In this document: piece after piece, positions 41,072-49,946 of the stretch | Layout of the letters: every line of letters begins with the position of its first letter | Position numbering within the stretch: the stretch's first letter is position 1 | Translations under genes and position numbers: made by a program | Source of the DNA: Lentisphaerae bacterium RIFOXYA12_64_32 | Lineage (GTDB): Bacteria > Verrucomicrobiota > Lentisphaeria > Oligosphaerales > YB12-FULL-65-16 | Reading direction: 5' to 3' | Assembly (NCBI GenBank): GCA_001803235.1 | Contig: MHBL01000266.1 | Location: 1 to 51,685, forward strand | DNA: 51,685 nucleotides | Notes under the pieces: model-generated | The model's database searches: none | What the model was told of the DNA's origin: nothing | Seen by the model: only the letters and a program-made list of their open reading frames with translations

Positions 41072-41173
41072 CGGCGGCGGTCCGAGTCGGGGCGCGGCGT
41101 CGCGCGCACAGGCCAGGTGCACAGCGCCCCTCTCAAACGCGGTCTCGGACTGCGCACCTTACCTCGCGCTGAT

Positions 41174-43186
41174 TCACTTCTGCACTGCCAGCGCCTGATC
41201 GAGGGCCTCGCGGGCAATCTCGAACGTGCAGTGCTGCAGGACGTCCTCGCCGATGATCACCGTCGGACCGTTGCCACACTGCTCGGAACAGAAATTGGCG
41301 CGTACATCGACCGCATTCTGCAGGCTGCGCTCCTCGACGTACGCCGTCAGTGCGTGCAGCAGCTTCTGCGAACCGCGCACGAAGCAGGCCGTCCCGGCGC
41401 ACACCTTGACCTGCACCCTGGCAGCGCTGGCAGGCCCTTCGCCCAGCGGGATCTCCGGGCCGCTGAGCCGGCGCCGGTTCTGGTAGTGCGTGTGCAACAG
41501 GTGGTGCGCCTTTTCACCGCCGACCTCGCCGATGTGCCGCTCGTAGCACTGGGTGATGAACGGATTGTCCTGCGATTTGTGCAGGGGCAGGTTCTTGTCG
41601 TTCTCGTACAAGCTGCGGGTGCGCGCCCGCCGTGACTGGCCGTTCTTCGGAACCGGCTGACCGGCGCCGCCGATGCAGCCGCCGGGGCAGGTCATGACTT
41701 CGATCAGGTCGTAGTCGCTCACGCCGGCCTTGACCTTGTCGGCCACGATCTTGGCGTTGGCCAGGCCGTGCACGATGGCAATCTTGACCGTCGTGCCGTT
41801 GAGCGTGAAGGCCGCCTCGCGCAGCCCGCCCTCGCCGCGGACCTGCGGAAAGTCCACCTTGTCCAGAGGCTTGCCCAGCACCTTTTCCACGGCATAGCGC
41901 AGCACCGCTTCGCTGACGCCGCCGGAATTGCCGAAGATCACGCCGGCGCCGGTGTGGAACCCGAGCGGCATGTCGAGGCTCTCCGGTTCCATGGCCCGGA
42001 AGTCCAGCCCCGCCTCTTGGATCATACGCCCCAGCTCCTGCGTCGTGAGCACAAAGTCCACGTCGCGTTCGCCGTCGGGGGCGAATTCCGGCCGGCGCGC
42101 CTCGAACTTCTTCGCCGTGCAGGGCATGATCGAGACCACGACCAGATCCTGCCGCATCACACCCATCTGCTTGGGCAGTATGTCCTTGGCCAGGGAACCA
42201 AACATCTGCTGCGGCGACTTGCAGCTCGACAGGTTGGGCAGCAGTTCGGGGTAATACTGCTCGGCGTACTTCACCCAGGCCGGACAGCACGAGGTGAACT
42301 GCGGCAGACGCTCGCCCTTCGTCTTGCGCTGCAGGAACTCGGTGGCTTCCTCGATGACGGTCAGGTCGGCGGTGAACGACGTGTCGTAAACCGCGGCAAA
42401 CCCCAACGCTTTGATCGCGGCGACCATCCGCCCGGTTGTATCCTCGCCCGGCGTGGCGCCGAAGCACTCGCTCAGGGCCACGCGCACCGCCGGCGCGATC
42501 TGCGCCACGACCTTCTTCTTCGGGTCGTTGAGCGCTTTCCACACGCCCTCGATCTCGGGCTTCGGCGTCAGGGCGCCGGTGGGGCAGAACGCGGCGCATT
42601 GGCCGCAGTTGACGCACTCGACATCGCCCAGGTTCTTGCCGAACGCGGGCAGGACCGCCGCCTGGCTGCCGCGGTACGCAAAGTCGATGGCGCCAATGCC
42701 CTGGATCTCGTTGCAGACTCGGACGCAGTCGCCGCAGAGCACGCACTTGTTCGGGTCGCGAATGATCGACGGCGACGAGTCATCCACCGGCGCGGGCTGG
42801 TGCAGGGCCTTGAACCGAACCTTCTCGACGCCCAGGCGCCGCGCCAAGGCCTGGAGCTTGCAGTCGGCGCTCTTGGTGCACGTCGGGCAACTGCCCTCGT
42901 GGTTGGCAAGCAGCAGCTCCAGCGTGATGCGTCGGATTTCGCGGATCTCCAGGGTGCTGGTGCGGATCTGCATGCCGGGCTCGGGCGGCGTCGAACACGC
43001 GCCCATGATGCCGCGCCCCTCGACCTGCACCAGGCAGAGCCGGCAGGCGCCGTAGATGCTCAGCTCGGAATGGTAACAGAACGTCGGCAACTCGATGTGC
43101 GCCTTGCGCACCAGTTCCAGCAGGTTGCGCTCGCCTTCGATCGGCACGTCCCGTCCGTCAATGGTTACGGTGGCTTGCTTTATCAT
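41174..43186 (-). CDS. hydA: NAD-linked trimeric [FeFe]-hydrogenase, catalytic subunit HydA
   Basis: A 670-residue catalytic subunit. Order: [2Fe-2S] domain (Cys37, 48, 51, 64); a His-ligated [4Fe-4S] (His96, Cys100, 103, 109); two [4Fe-4S] sites (Cys148/151/154/158 and Cys191/194/197/201); the H-cluster domain with TSCCPAW (300-301), IMPCTAKKFE (Cys356) and MTCPGGCIGG (Cys500, Cys504); the small-subunit-like tail; and a C-terminal [2Fe-2S] thioredoxin-like domain (Cys596, 601, 633, 637). All catalytic residues are present. By homology to the Thermotoga-type HydABC it makes H2 from NADH plus reduced ferredoxin, or runs in reverse. It is the last gene of rex-hydC-hydB-hydA, 3 nt after hydB. 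Confidence 0.97.
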   Translation of the reverse strand: MIKQATVTIDGRDVPIEGERNLLELVRKAHIELPTFCYHSELSIYGACRLCLVQVEGRGIMGACSTPPEPGMQIRTSTLEIREIRRITLELLLANHEGSCPTCTKSADCKLQALARRLGVEKVRFKALHQPAPVDDSSPSIIRDPNKCVLCGDCVRVCNEIQGIGAIDFAYRGSQAAVLPAFGKNLGDVECVNCGQCAAFCPTGALTPKPEIEGVWKALNDPKKKVVAQIAPAVRVALSECFGATPGEDTTGRMVAAIKALGFAAVYDTSFTADLTVIEEATEFLQRKTKGERLPQFTSCCPAWVKYAEQYYPELLPNLSSCKSPQQMFGSLAKDILPKQMGVMRQDLVVVSIMPCTAKKFEARRPEFAPDGERDVDFVLTTQELGRMIQEAGLDFRAMEPESLDMPLGFHTGAGVIFGNSGGVSEAVLRYAVEKVLGKPLDKVDFPQVRGEGGLREAAFTLNGTTVKIAIVHGLANAKIVADKVKAGVSDYDLIEVMTCPGGCIGGAGQPVPKNGQSRRARTRSLYENDKNLPLHKSQDNPFITQCYERHIGEVGGEKAHHLLHTHYQNRRRLSGPEIPLGEGPASAARVQVKVCAGTACFVRGSQKLLHALTAYVEERSLQNAVDVRANFCSEQCGNGPTVIIGEDVLQHCTFEIAREALDQALAVQK

Positions 43187-43189
43187 GTG

Positions 43190-45085
43190 TCAGGCTCCCT
43201 GTACAACAGCGGCAAATTTGCAGGTGTTCACGCACTCACCGCACTTGATGCACTTCGCGCTGTCGATCCGATGCGGCTTCTTTTTCTCACCACTGATCGC
43301 GTTCACGGGGCACACCTTCACACAGGCGGTGCAACCCTTGCACTTCTCCTCGTCGATCACCCATTTGACCAGCGCCTTGCAGCGGCCGGTCGGACACTTC
43401 TTCGCGAAAATGTGCGCCTCGTACTCAGCGCGGAAATAGCGCAGCGTCGACAACACCGGGTTGGGCGCTGTCTTGCCCAGGCCGCAGAGCGAACCCTTCT
43501 GCACCGCGACCGCCAGTTTCTCCAGCAGCGGCAGTGTGGTTTCGTCGGCTCGACCTTCAAGGATGTTGTCGAGCAGCACCAGCATTTGCTTGGTGCCCTC
43601 GCGGCACAGCACGCACTTGCCGCACGACTCGCGTTGCGTGAAGTCCATGAAGAACCGCGCGATGCTCACAATGCAGGTCCGCTGGTTCATCACCACCAGC
43701 CCGCCCGACCCGACCATCGCGCCCACGCCGCGCAGCGAATCGTAGTCCAGCGGCAAGTTGACGTGGTCCTTGGTCAGGCATCCGCCCGACGGGCCACCAA
43801 TCTGCACCGCTTTGAAGCAGTCCTTGGTGACCTTGCCGCTGTCGTCCGTCACGCCGCCGCCAATGTTGAACACCACCTCGCCGAGCGTGGTGCCGAACGG
43901 CACCTCGATCAGGCCGGTGTTGGCCACGTGCCCGGTCAGCGAGAAGGTCTTGGTCCCGGGCGCTGTGGCGGTGCCCACGCGCCGGAACACGTCGGCGCCG
44001 TCGCGGATGATGCGCGTGACCTGCGCCAGCGTCTCAACGTTGTTGATGATCGTCGGCTTGCCCCACAGCCCGCTCTGCGCCGGAAACGGCGGCTTCGGCC
44101 GCGGCATGCCACGCTGGCCTTCAATCGAGGCAATCATCGCGGTCTCTTCGCCGCAGACGAACGCACCGGCGCCTTCCTTCAGCTCGCAGTGGACCCGCAG
44201 CCCTGAGCCGAACACGTTGTCGCCCAGAAAGCCCGCGTTCTCCGCGTCCGTGACCGCCTGGCGCATGCGCTTGACCGCCAGCGGGTACTCGGCGCGGATG
44301 TAGACATAAGCCTCGTCGGCGCCAATGGCGCGCGCCGCAATCATCAGCCCCTCAATGACACTGTGCGGGTTGCCTTCCATGACCGAGCAGTTCATGAACG
44401 CGCCCGGGTCGCCCTCGTCCGCATTGCAGATGACGTACTTCTTCGGGCCCGGCTGCACCCGCGCCGCCTCCCACTTGCGCCCGGTCGGAAACCCGCCGCC
44501 GCCGCGACCGCGCAGCCCGGACTTCGAGATCTCGGCACAGAGTTGCTCAGGCGTCATCGCCGTGAACGCCTTGCGCGCCGCCTCGTAGCCGCCGAGACTG
44601 ATGTACTCCTTCAGGTTCTCAGGGTCGAGGTAGCCGACGTCGCGCAGGACAACGTGCGTCTGGCGGTTCAGGAACGGAATCTGCTCCGGGCCGCGGCAGG
44701 CTTTGTCCTCCACGGGGGTGCGATACAGCAGTCGCTCCACCACTCGCCCGGCGCCCAGCGTCTCGCGCACGATCTCCGCCACGTCGTCGGGCGTCACGCG
44801 CATGTAGAGGATCTTCTCGGGCAGCAGCGTCACCAGCGGCGCCTGCGAACAGACGCCCTGACAGCCGCTCTTCGTCACCCGCACCGCACCCTCGTGACCC
44901 TCGTGCTTGAACTCGGTAACCACGGGCAGCCCGGCGGCGGCAATCGCCTCGGTGAACGCGGCGTACACCTGCTCCGACCCGTTGGCCTTGCAGCCGGTGC
45001 CGGAGCAGACAATCACGCGCCGCGCCGCCGAGGGCGGAACGCCGGCGGCCGCGGACTTCGCAGGTAATTCAGTCGTTGCTTGCAT
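43190..45085 (-). CDS. hydB: Trimeric [FeFe]-hydrogenase subunit HydB (NuoF-like, NADH-binding)
   Basis: A subunit of about 631 residues. An N-terminal [2Fe-2S] thioredoxin-like domain (VCSGTGCKANGS, KSGCQGVCSQAP) is followed by the NuoF core with NADH/FMN motifs GLRGRGGGGFPTGRKWE, CNADEGDPGAFMN and YVYIRAEYPLAVKRM. A [4Fe-4S] site (ESCGKCVLCREG) and a C-terminal two-cluster ferredoxin domain (CKGCTACVKVCP, CIKCGECVNTC) complete it. It oxidises NADH or reduces NAD+ and passes electrons to HydA. The ATG at 45085 has GGAG nine nt upstream; the ATG at 45100 is an alternative without a ribosome site. It lies just downstream of hydC. Confidence 0.96.
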   Translation of the reverse strand: MQATTELPAKSAAAGVPPSAARRVIVCSGTGCKANGSEQVYAAFTEAIAAAGLPVVTEFKHEGHEGAVRVTKSGCQGVCSQAPLVTLLPEKILYMRVTPDDVAEIVRETLGAGRVVERLLYRTPVEDKACRGPEQIPFLNRQTHVVLRDVGYLDPENLKEYISLGGYEAARKAFTAMTPEQLCAEISKSGLRGRGGGGFPTGRKWEAARVQPGPKKYVICNADEGDPGAFMNCSVMEGNPHSVIEGLMIAARAIGADEAYVYIRAEYPLAVKRMRQAVTDAENAGFLGDNVFGSGLRVHCELKEGAGAFVCGEETAMIASIEGQRGMPRPKPPFPAQSGLWGKPTIINNVETLAQVTRIIRDGADVFRRVGTATAPGTKTFSLTGHVANTGLIEVPFGTTLGEVVFNIGGGVTDDSGKVTKDCFKAVQIGGPSGGCLTKDHVNLPLDYDSLRGVGAMVGSGGLVVMNQRTCIVSIARFFMDFTQRESCGKCVLCREGTKQMLVLLDNILEGRADETTLPLLEKLAVAVQKGSLCGLGKTAPNPVLSTLRYFRAEYEAHIFAKKCPTGRCKALVKWVIDEEKCKGCTACVKVCPVNAISGEKKKPHRIDSAKCIKCGECVNTCKFAAVVQGA

Positions 45086-45106
45086 CGTGTCAGACTCCAT
45101 CTATGG

Positions 45107-45628
45107 CTAGTTCGCGCTCTGCTCGCGCGTCCGGATTTTGTCGACCAACTTCACCGCGGCCGCCGGGGTCATGCGGCTGTGAACGACATCGTCCACCATC
45201 AGGACCGGCGCCAGCCCGCAGGCGCCCAGGCAGGCAACCGTGTCGAGCGTGAACAGCATGTCGGGGGTCGTCTTGTTCTTCTCGTCCAGCCCCAGGTGCC
45301 GGCGCAGCGCCTCCAGGATCGGAATCGACTGCTTGACGTGGCAGGCCGTGCCGTCGCACAGGCGCAGCACGTGCTTGCCCTTGGGCTCGAGCGCGAAGTA
45401 GGTGTAGAACGTGGCCACGCCGAACACGCGCGCCGGCGGCACCTTCAGCGCCGTCGCCACGTAGGTCATCACACCCTCCGGAAGGTAACGGTACTCGTTC
45501 TGCACCGCCTGCAGGATGGGAATCAGCTTCGCGGGCTGGTACGAGTAGCGCTCCAGTATCGCGCAGACCGAATCAAACTTGTCCGGCCCGCTGGCCGCGG
45601 CCGGTGGTCGTGACTGCGTCAGTTCCAT
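45107..45628 (-). CDS. hydC: Trimeric [FeFe]-hydrogenase subunit HydC (NuoE-like)
   Basis: A 173-residue NuoE-like protein with a helical N-terminal segment (ILQAVQNEYRYLPEGVM) and a thioredoxin-like [2Fe-2S] domain. Its ligands are in LCDGTACHVKQS and VACLGACGLAPV. It transfers electrons between HydB and the rest of the complex. The ATG at 45628 is preceded by AGGAGG. The start lies 56 nt inside the 3' end of rex, so the two genes overlap in different frames. The length fits the family. Confidence 0.96.
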   Translation of the reverse strand: MELTQSRPPAAASGPDKFDSVCAILERYSYQPAKLIPILQAVQNEYRYLPEGVMTYVATALKVPPARVFGVATFYTYFALEPKGKHVLRLCDGTACHVKQSIPILEALRRHLGLDEKNKTTPDMLFTLDTVACLGACGLAPVLMVDDVVHSRMTPAAAVKLVDKIRTREQSAN

Positions 45629-46292
45629 GGTGCGTCGCGCCTCCTATCTTCAGGCTCTGTTTCCGATTGGCCGCCAGCTTTCGCGACAGCGCGGCCAACG
45701 AATAGTACAATTCCTCGTTCTGAACGATGATCCGCTTCGGAACCTGCAGGCTGACCGGCGCGAAGTTCCAGATCGCCTGGATACCGCCGGCAACCATCAT
45801 GTCCGCCACCCGCTGCGCCTCCTCGGCCGGAACCGCAATGATCCCGATCCGCACGTGCATGCGACCCGCCAGTCCCGTGATGCGCTCCAGCGGCAGGACC
45901 TGGCGCCCGCCCAGTTCGGTGCCAATCTTCGCCGGATCGGTGTCGAACGCGGCGACAATGTGCACGCCGTAATTCCGCAATCGGCTGTAGTTCAGCAGTG
46001 CCGTGCCCAGGTGACCGACCCCGGCCAGAAACGCCTCGTTGACCCGGTTCCACCCCAGGAACTCCTCGATGGCCTCAACCAGGTCCGGAACACTGAACCC
46101 GATCCGCGGCCGCCCAGGACTGCCGGTCACCTCCAGGTCCTTGCGCACCTGCGTCGGGTCAAGCTGCAACTCGCGCCCGATATCGCTGCAGGAGACGCGG
46201 ACCGCGCCCTGCTCCAGCCGTTGCCGCAGCAGGTGCAGGTACTGCGGCAACCGCCGCAGCGTCGCGTGCGATACCGGTTTGGTCTTCCGCAT
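45573..46292 (-). CDS. rex: Redox-sensing transcriptional repressor Rex
   Basis: A 239-residue repressor that senses the NADH/NAD+ ratio. The N-terminal winged helix is RRLPQYLHLLRQRLEQGAVR with CSDIGRELQLDPTQVRKDLE; the Rossmann domain has GVGHLGTALLNY, VAAFDTDPAKIG and VPAEEAQRVADMMVAGGI; the C-terminal swap helix ends ALSRKLAANR. The ATG at 46292 has GGAGAGG upstream; a GTG at 46307 is less likely. The last 25 residues overlap hydC. Being first in the hydrogenase operon and downstream of a dyad operator, it probably represses itself and hydCBA when NADH is low, which is the usual Rex logic. Confidence 0.96.
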   Translation of the reverse strand: MRKTKPVSHATLRRLPQYLHLLRQRLEQGAVRVSCSDIGRELQLDPTQVRKDLEVTGSPGRPRIGFSVPDLVEAIEEFLGWNRVNEAFLAGVGHLGTALLNYSRLRNYGVHIVAAFDTDPAKIGTELGGRQVLPLERITGLAGRMHVRIGIIAVPAEEAQRVADMMVAGGIQAIWNFAPVSLQVPKRIIVQNEELYYSLAALSRKLAANRKQSLKIGGATHHGTDAVTTTGRGQRAGQV

Positions 46293-46307
46293 CCTGACCC
46301 TCTCCAC

Positions 46308-46347
46308 ATATCGAGAAACTTATATCGAGAAACATTTCTTGATATAA
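46308..46347 (-). promoter_or_regulatory. Candidate Rex operator: 28-bp dyad plus repeated half-site
   Basis: Positions 46320-46332 (TTATATCGAGAAA) and 46335-46347 (TTTCTTGATATAA) form 13-bp arms with one mismatch around CA. The half-site ATATCGAGAAAC also occurs at 46308-46319, 14 bp from its copy at 46322-46333. The dyad overlaps the -10 box of the rex promoter. It differs from the Firmicutes TTGTGAA-type consensus, so the assignment rests on position. Confidence 0.7.
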
Positions 46348-46374
46348 TTTACACCCGACCCGCGAACCTGTCAA
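46346..46374 (-). promoter_or_regulatory. Sigma-70-like promoter of the rex-hydCBA operon
   Basis: On the minus strand, TTGACA (46369-46374) and TAAATT (46346-46351) are spaced by exactly 17 bp. The Rex-type dyad begins at the -10 and covers the likely transcription start. The leader to the rex ATG is about 45 nt. Confidence 0.8.
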
Positions 46375-46534
46375 GCGAAAAAAGGCGACCGGCGGCCGTT
46401 GCCTGACCTGGTCCCAAAGCTTCGCCTGGCGGTCGTCGCCGGGTTGGGGCGGTGCGGCAGGGGTGGACTTGTTCTCGACACGCGGCGGGCGGCTGGGCGT
46501 CAAGGCCAACTCCGCCAACGCCACCACCCCGCCG

Positions 46535-46595
46535 GACACACCTTCACGTTGATCGAGCTGCTGGCCGTCCTCGCCACCGCGCTCGCGCTCGCGCC
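46535..46595 (+). pseudogene. Prepilin N-terminal signal remnant
   Basis: HTFTLIELLAVLATALALA is a prepilin-type cleavage/methylation signal, like HRPFTLIELLVVIAIIG in the pilin gene at 50767-51447. It breaks off after about 20 residues and runs, in a different frame, into a hydrolase fragment. It looks like a recombination scar between two gene fragments. Confidence 0.55.
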
Positions 46596-47362
46596 GCGCC
46601 GTCCTGTTCCTGCGCAGCCGCCCGGAAGTCGATCCGGACCAACTCTTCCTCTCCGGTATGTCGGCCGGCGCGCATCTGTCGTTGCTGGTGCTCGGGCAGG
46701 AACCCGGCATTCGTGGTGCGGTCGTGAAGTACGGGTGCGCCTTTATCCGCGACCTGCCCGGCTACTTCGGCGGCTACTTTGGCCCGATCACGCTGTCGCC
46801 CAAGGACCAGCAGGACGCGTGGCTTGACGTGCTCGACCCCAAGCACGGCATCCCGCGCTACCGCTCGAGCGTGCTCATGCTCTCCGGCACGGACGACATC
46901 TTCTTCTGGATGCCGATCGTGCTGTACACCTGGCGCGCCATTCCGTCGCCCAAGGCCCTGCTCATGCTGCCGAACGACAACCACTCCCAGGTCGGCAACG
47001 AAGAGATCCCGCTGCGCTACTACCGCTCGCTGCTCGGGACCGCACCCGCGTTCCCGACCCTGTCCGCACCGACGACCGCGCCGCGCGACGACCGCCTGGC
47101 GCTCACGGTTCAGGTCGCCGGCCCGAGCGCAATCAAGCAGGTCGCGTACTGGGTCAAGCGCATGCCGGTCGGGAAGTTCCAGTTCGGCAAGACGGAAGGT
47201 GCGAAGTGGGAGTCGTTCCCCGCGGCGCAGACAGGCGCGGCGTGGGAAGCGCGCGTTCCGGCACCCGCCGACGCTGCCTCGGCGCTGCTCATCATCACCA
47301 GTGGCTCCGACCCGAACGAGACCGTCTGGGTAGACGACATCTTCTTCGGCGAGGTGCCGTGA
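46592..47362 (+). pseudogene. 5'-truncated secreted alpha/beta hydrolase (esterase-like)
   Basis: The open frame from 46592 reads AVLFLRSRPEVDPDQLFLSG then MSAGAHLSLLVLGQEPG. GMSAG fits the G-x-S-x-G nucleophile elbow of alpha/beta hydrolases. VLMLSGTDDIFFW and NDNHSQV could provide the acid and His. About 80-100 residues before the elbow are missing, and the only ATG (46658) lies within the elbow itself, so a functional enzyme cannot be made. The C-terminal 100 residues form a beta domain ending WVDDIFFGEVP. The truncation point coincides with the pilin remnant. Homologous enzymes include acetylxylan-esterase-like proteins; this is inference. Confidence 0.65.
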
Positions 47363-47413
47363 TGCAAGCCCGGCCCGCTCAGCAAGGTGGGCTTCACATG
47401 CGATCCGCTCCCG

Positions 47414-47458
47414 TCCGTTTAGTCCGTTGGGTCTGTTGGGTCCTTTCCGTCCCCAAGG
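47414..47458 (+). repeat. 9-mer tandem array
   Basis: TCCGTTTAG, TCCGTTGGG, TCTGTTGGG, TCCTTTCCG and TCCCCAAGG are consecutive 9-bp units. The last runs into the AAGGAGG ribosome site of the next gene, which starts at 47469. Confidence 0.8.
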
Positions 47459-47468
47459 AGGCCGCCCC

Positions 47469-48719
47469 GTGACACACTTCACCCGCATCGGCACCGCTTC
47501 CCGACTGACGTCCCGCCTGCTGCAAGCCACAGGAGTCCTTGCCATGCTTGCCGTTGCCCTCCCCTCCCCGGCCGCCGAACCGGCGACTGCCGTCGTCCGC
47601 GACGCGCTGTCCTTCGACCGCCACTACCTGCCCAACCCGGAGATGCTCGAGCGCATCCGTGAAGTCAAGAATCTCTCCGGCCGCACCGACCCGAAAGGCA
47701 AGGAGCGCGTCCGCGGCTGGTTCGAGTACGACCTGGACGTGGCGCAAGCCGGCTGGTACGAACTGCTTATCGAGCCGGACGCGGCGCGCGTCGAGATCCT
47801 CATTGACGGCGCGTACCAAGGCCAGTGCGGCACGATCGGTCCGCGCGCCGGCAGCTTCCGTCTCGACGCCGGCAAGCACACGCTGCGGATTCAGAAGTTT
47901 CTGTGGTGGGACGGGTTCAGCGCGGTGACACGCATCGTGCTGCATCCGCCCGAGCCCGGCCTGGCCCGCGCGCTGTGCCTGCACCCCGCCACCCCGGCCG
48001 CGGAACACTCCGTATTCCGCAAGGGCGAGACGCTCGAACTTGATGCCGAGTACGGCCCGACTGCCGCCGCCACCACGCTGACGGCGTGCGCGCCGCCGCG
48101 GCACGCATCCGACTCTACGCCATCGACGGGGACTTGCCCGTCCTCGACGTGCCGGCACGCGGCGCTCGACGGTGTGAGCGTCGTCAACGGCGCCTCGTAC
48201 GGACGCCGCGCCGACATGCGCCCGGTCCAGACACGTGACCAATTCCTCGCAACCATGCTCGAACCGGTGCGCGACGGAAACGGGAACGCGGCCTACCTGA
48301 TCGGCTCAACGTATCTCGAAGCCACCGAGGTCGTGGCACCGCCCACGGCGCTGGGCTTTCCGGCCGATACCAAGGCGACCTGGACCAGTTGCGTGGTCAA
48401 CCCGGCCGGACGGCACTGCCTCGAGCGCTGGGCCCAGGCACTGGCCGGCGGCGATGCGCGCTTCCTCGCCGACGGCGGCAATGCGTACACGCTCGGGCAG
48501 CCGCTGCAGCGCGAGTTCTTCGCCGAATACCGCCGCCTGCCGGACCTGCCCTTTGAGCCTTGCGCGGGGCTGACCGACCCGGTCGCCGTGCGGCAGCGCG
48601 CGCTCCAGTTCGGATTGAGCACGAAACTTGGAGCGCCCGCGTCCTCGCGGGCTCTTCTCTTGGCTGAATCGACAGGCCCTGAAGGCGGGACTACGAACGG
48701 GGGGCGGCACAGCCCGTGA
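47469..48719 (+). pseudogene. Decayed secreted protein gene, frameshifted and cut by a repeat
   Basis: The GTG start at 47469 has AAGGAGG upstream, and a signal peptide follows (LQATGVLAMLAVALPSPAA). About 200 residues are protein-like: RVRGWFEYDLDVAQAGWYEL and YQGQCGTIGPRAGSFRLDAG look like a carbohydrate-binding jelly roll. Near 48070-48165 the sensible frame shifts (AARIRLYAIDGDLPVLDVPA is in another frame) and then shifts back. After LQFGLST the sequence runs into the dispersed repeat at 48628-48654 and ends in nonsense at 48719. I call it a pseudogene. The parent function is unknown; extracellular carbohydrate-related is likely. Confidence 0.65.
48628..48654. repeat. Second copy of the 27-bp dispersed repeat
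   Basis: Identical over 27 nt to positions 40-66 (core TTGGAGCGCCCGCGTCCTCG). It lies exactly where the coding similarity of the preceding pseudogene stops. Confidence 0.85.
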
Positions 48720-49027
48720 AAGGACCTGTCGAACGTGTCCGCCAGGTCCGACTCGCAAGGAGCACAGCACGCATGGCCTCGGCGACGCGCTCCAGCCACA
48801 GCGGTGTCGTGGCCGCCGACGGGCGACCTTACCACAGCACTCCATATGCTGACGTAGCCGAGAACCTTAGCCGCATTGGCACTCCCCCCCCCTTCCTCCC
48901 CTTGCCAACGGTCGCACGGGATCCTACTGTAAGGTTGTGTTCAGGGCGAACGGCGGTAAGACGGTGTGCCCGTTAGGCAGCAGGGAGGTCGCCGCGCCAG
49001 AGGACTCAGCCCAGAGGAGGAAGCACC
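48720..49027. other. Spacer with a motif shared with 13254-13287
   Basis: No gene is visible. CCACAGCACTCCATATG at 48832-48848 is the exact reverse complement of 13265-13281, and about 30 nt around it match with four differences. Both copies lie within gene-free spacers. The rest contains no recognisable structure. Confidence 0.5.
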
Positions 49028-49882
49028 ATGGTGGACACGTTGCAGGTTTCGTGCGTGCAGATGCACTGGGCCAGGTCGCTCGAGTTCAACCTGGACCGGA
49101 CACTGCACTACGTGAAGGCCGCCGCGGCGGCCGGGAGCCGCGTGGTGCTTTTCCCCGAGGCGCACCTGACCAGTTACTACTTTCCGTACGTGGTCGAGCT
49201 CGACCAGGCCGCGGTCAAGGCCGCACTGGCAAAGACCTGCGCAGCGGCGTGCAAGCACTCGGTCTGGGTCATTGCCGGGACGATCCAGACGACGCACGAC
49301 CGGTTCCTGAACCTGGCACACGTCATTGATCCCAAGGGCCGGATCGTACACGAGTACGCCAAGGTCAACATGGCCGGGCGCGACGAGAAGAAGTACTGCC
49401 GCGGCGGCGACAAGCTGTCGCTGTTCGAGATCGACGGTGTGCCGTGCACCCTGGTGATCTGCCGCGACGGCCGGCATCCGGAACTGTACCGTATTCCCGC
49501 CATGGCCGGGGCGCAGATTCTCTTCCACCCGTCCTGCAGTTCGGACGAGATCGAGGCGGTGTGCTGGAAGCGCACGTCCGGGCGCGCACAGCAGCCGGTA
49601 GGGCCGAACTCGAAGATCTTCCACTGCGTGGCCAACACGATCGGCGAAGCGCCGGACGGGAAGCAGACCTCGAGCGGGTCGTCGTTCATTCGCGAGCCGA
49701 ACGGCATCCCGCTGACCGAAGCCGGGTACTACCAGGAAGAGATGATCACCGCCGTGCTGGACCTCTCGCGCGCCGACCGCTCCTACGTCCTCGACAGCCT
49801 GAAGAACCCGCCGTTCCTGAGCAAGCACTGGAAGAACATGATCGCGGAAGTCAAAGCCCGTGCCGATCTGAAGCCGGAGTGA
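49028..49882 (+). CDS. Nitrilase-superfamily amidohydrolase
   Basis: A 284-residue carbon-nitrogen hydrolase. The catalytic triad of the superfamily is visible: Glu44 (LFPEAHLTSYY), Lys112 (HEYAKVNMAGRD) and Cys145 (TLVICRDGRHPELYR). Further family features are GTIQTTHDRFLNLAHVIDP and SGSSFIREPNGIPL. Enzymes of this group hydrolyse amides or nitriles through a Cys thioester, for example N-carbamoyl amidases; the substrate here is unknown. There is no signal peptide, so it is cytoplasmic. The ATG at 49028 has GAGGAGGAAGC upstream. It stands between decayed genes and is one of the few intact genes in the last 5 kb. Confidence 0.92.
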   Translation: MVDTLQVSCVQMHWARSLEFNLDRTLHYVKAAAAAGSRVVLFPEAHLTSYYFPYVVELDQAAVKAALAKTCAAACKHSVWVIAGTIQTTHDRFLNLAHVIDPKGRIVHEYAKVNMAGRDEKKYCRGGDKLSLFEIDGVPCTLVICRDGRHPELYRIPAMAGAQILFHPSCSSDEIEAVCWKRTSGRAQQPVGPNSKIFHCVANTIGEAPDGKQTSSGSSFIREPNGIPLTEAGYYQEEMITAVLDLSRADRSYVLDSLKNPPFLSKHWKNMIAEVKARADLKPE

Positions 49883-49946
49883 GCGGGCTATCCGATTACG
49901 CGGCGTCCGCAGCTCCCGGCCGCCGGCCGCCCGATCATGTGTGCGC

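Noticed and set aside
41072..41173. Terminator for the converging PQQ-propeller gene and hydA
   Set aside because: Only a 7-bp complementarity (GTCCGAG/CTCGGAC) with a long loop and no T-run is present.
41768..44206. 812-codon open frame on the plus strand across hydA and hydB
   Set aside because: It is antisense to two unmistakable hydrogenase subunits and shows no protein-like motif.
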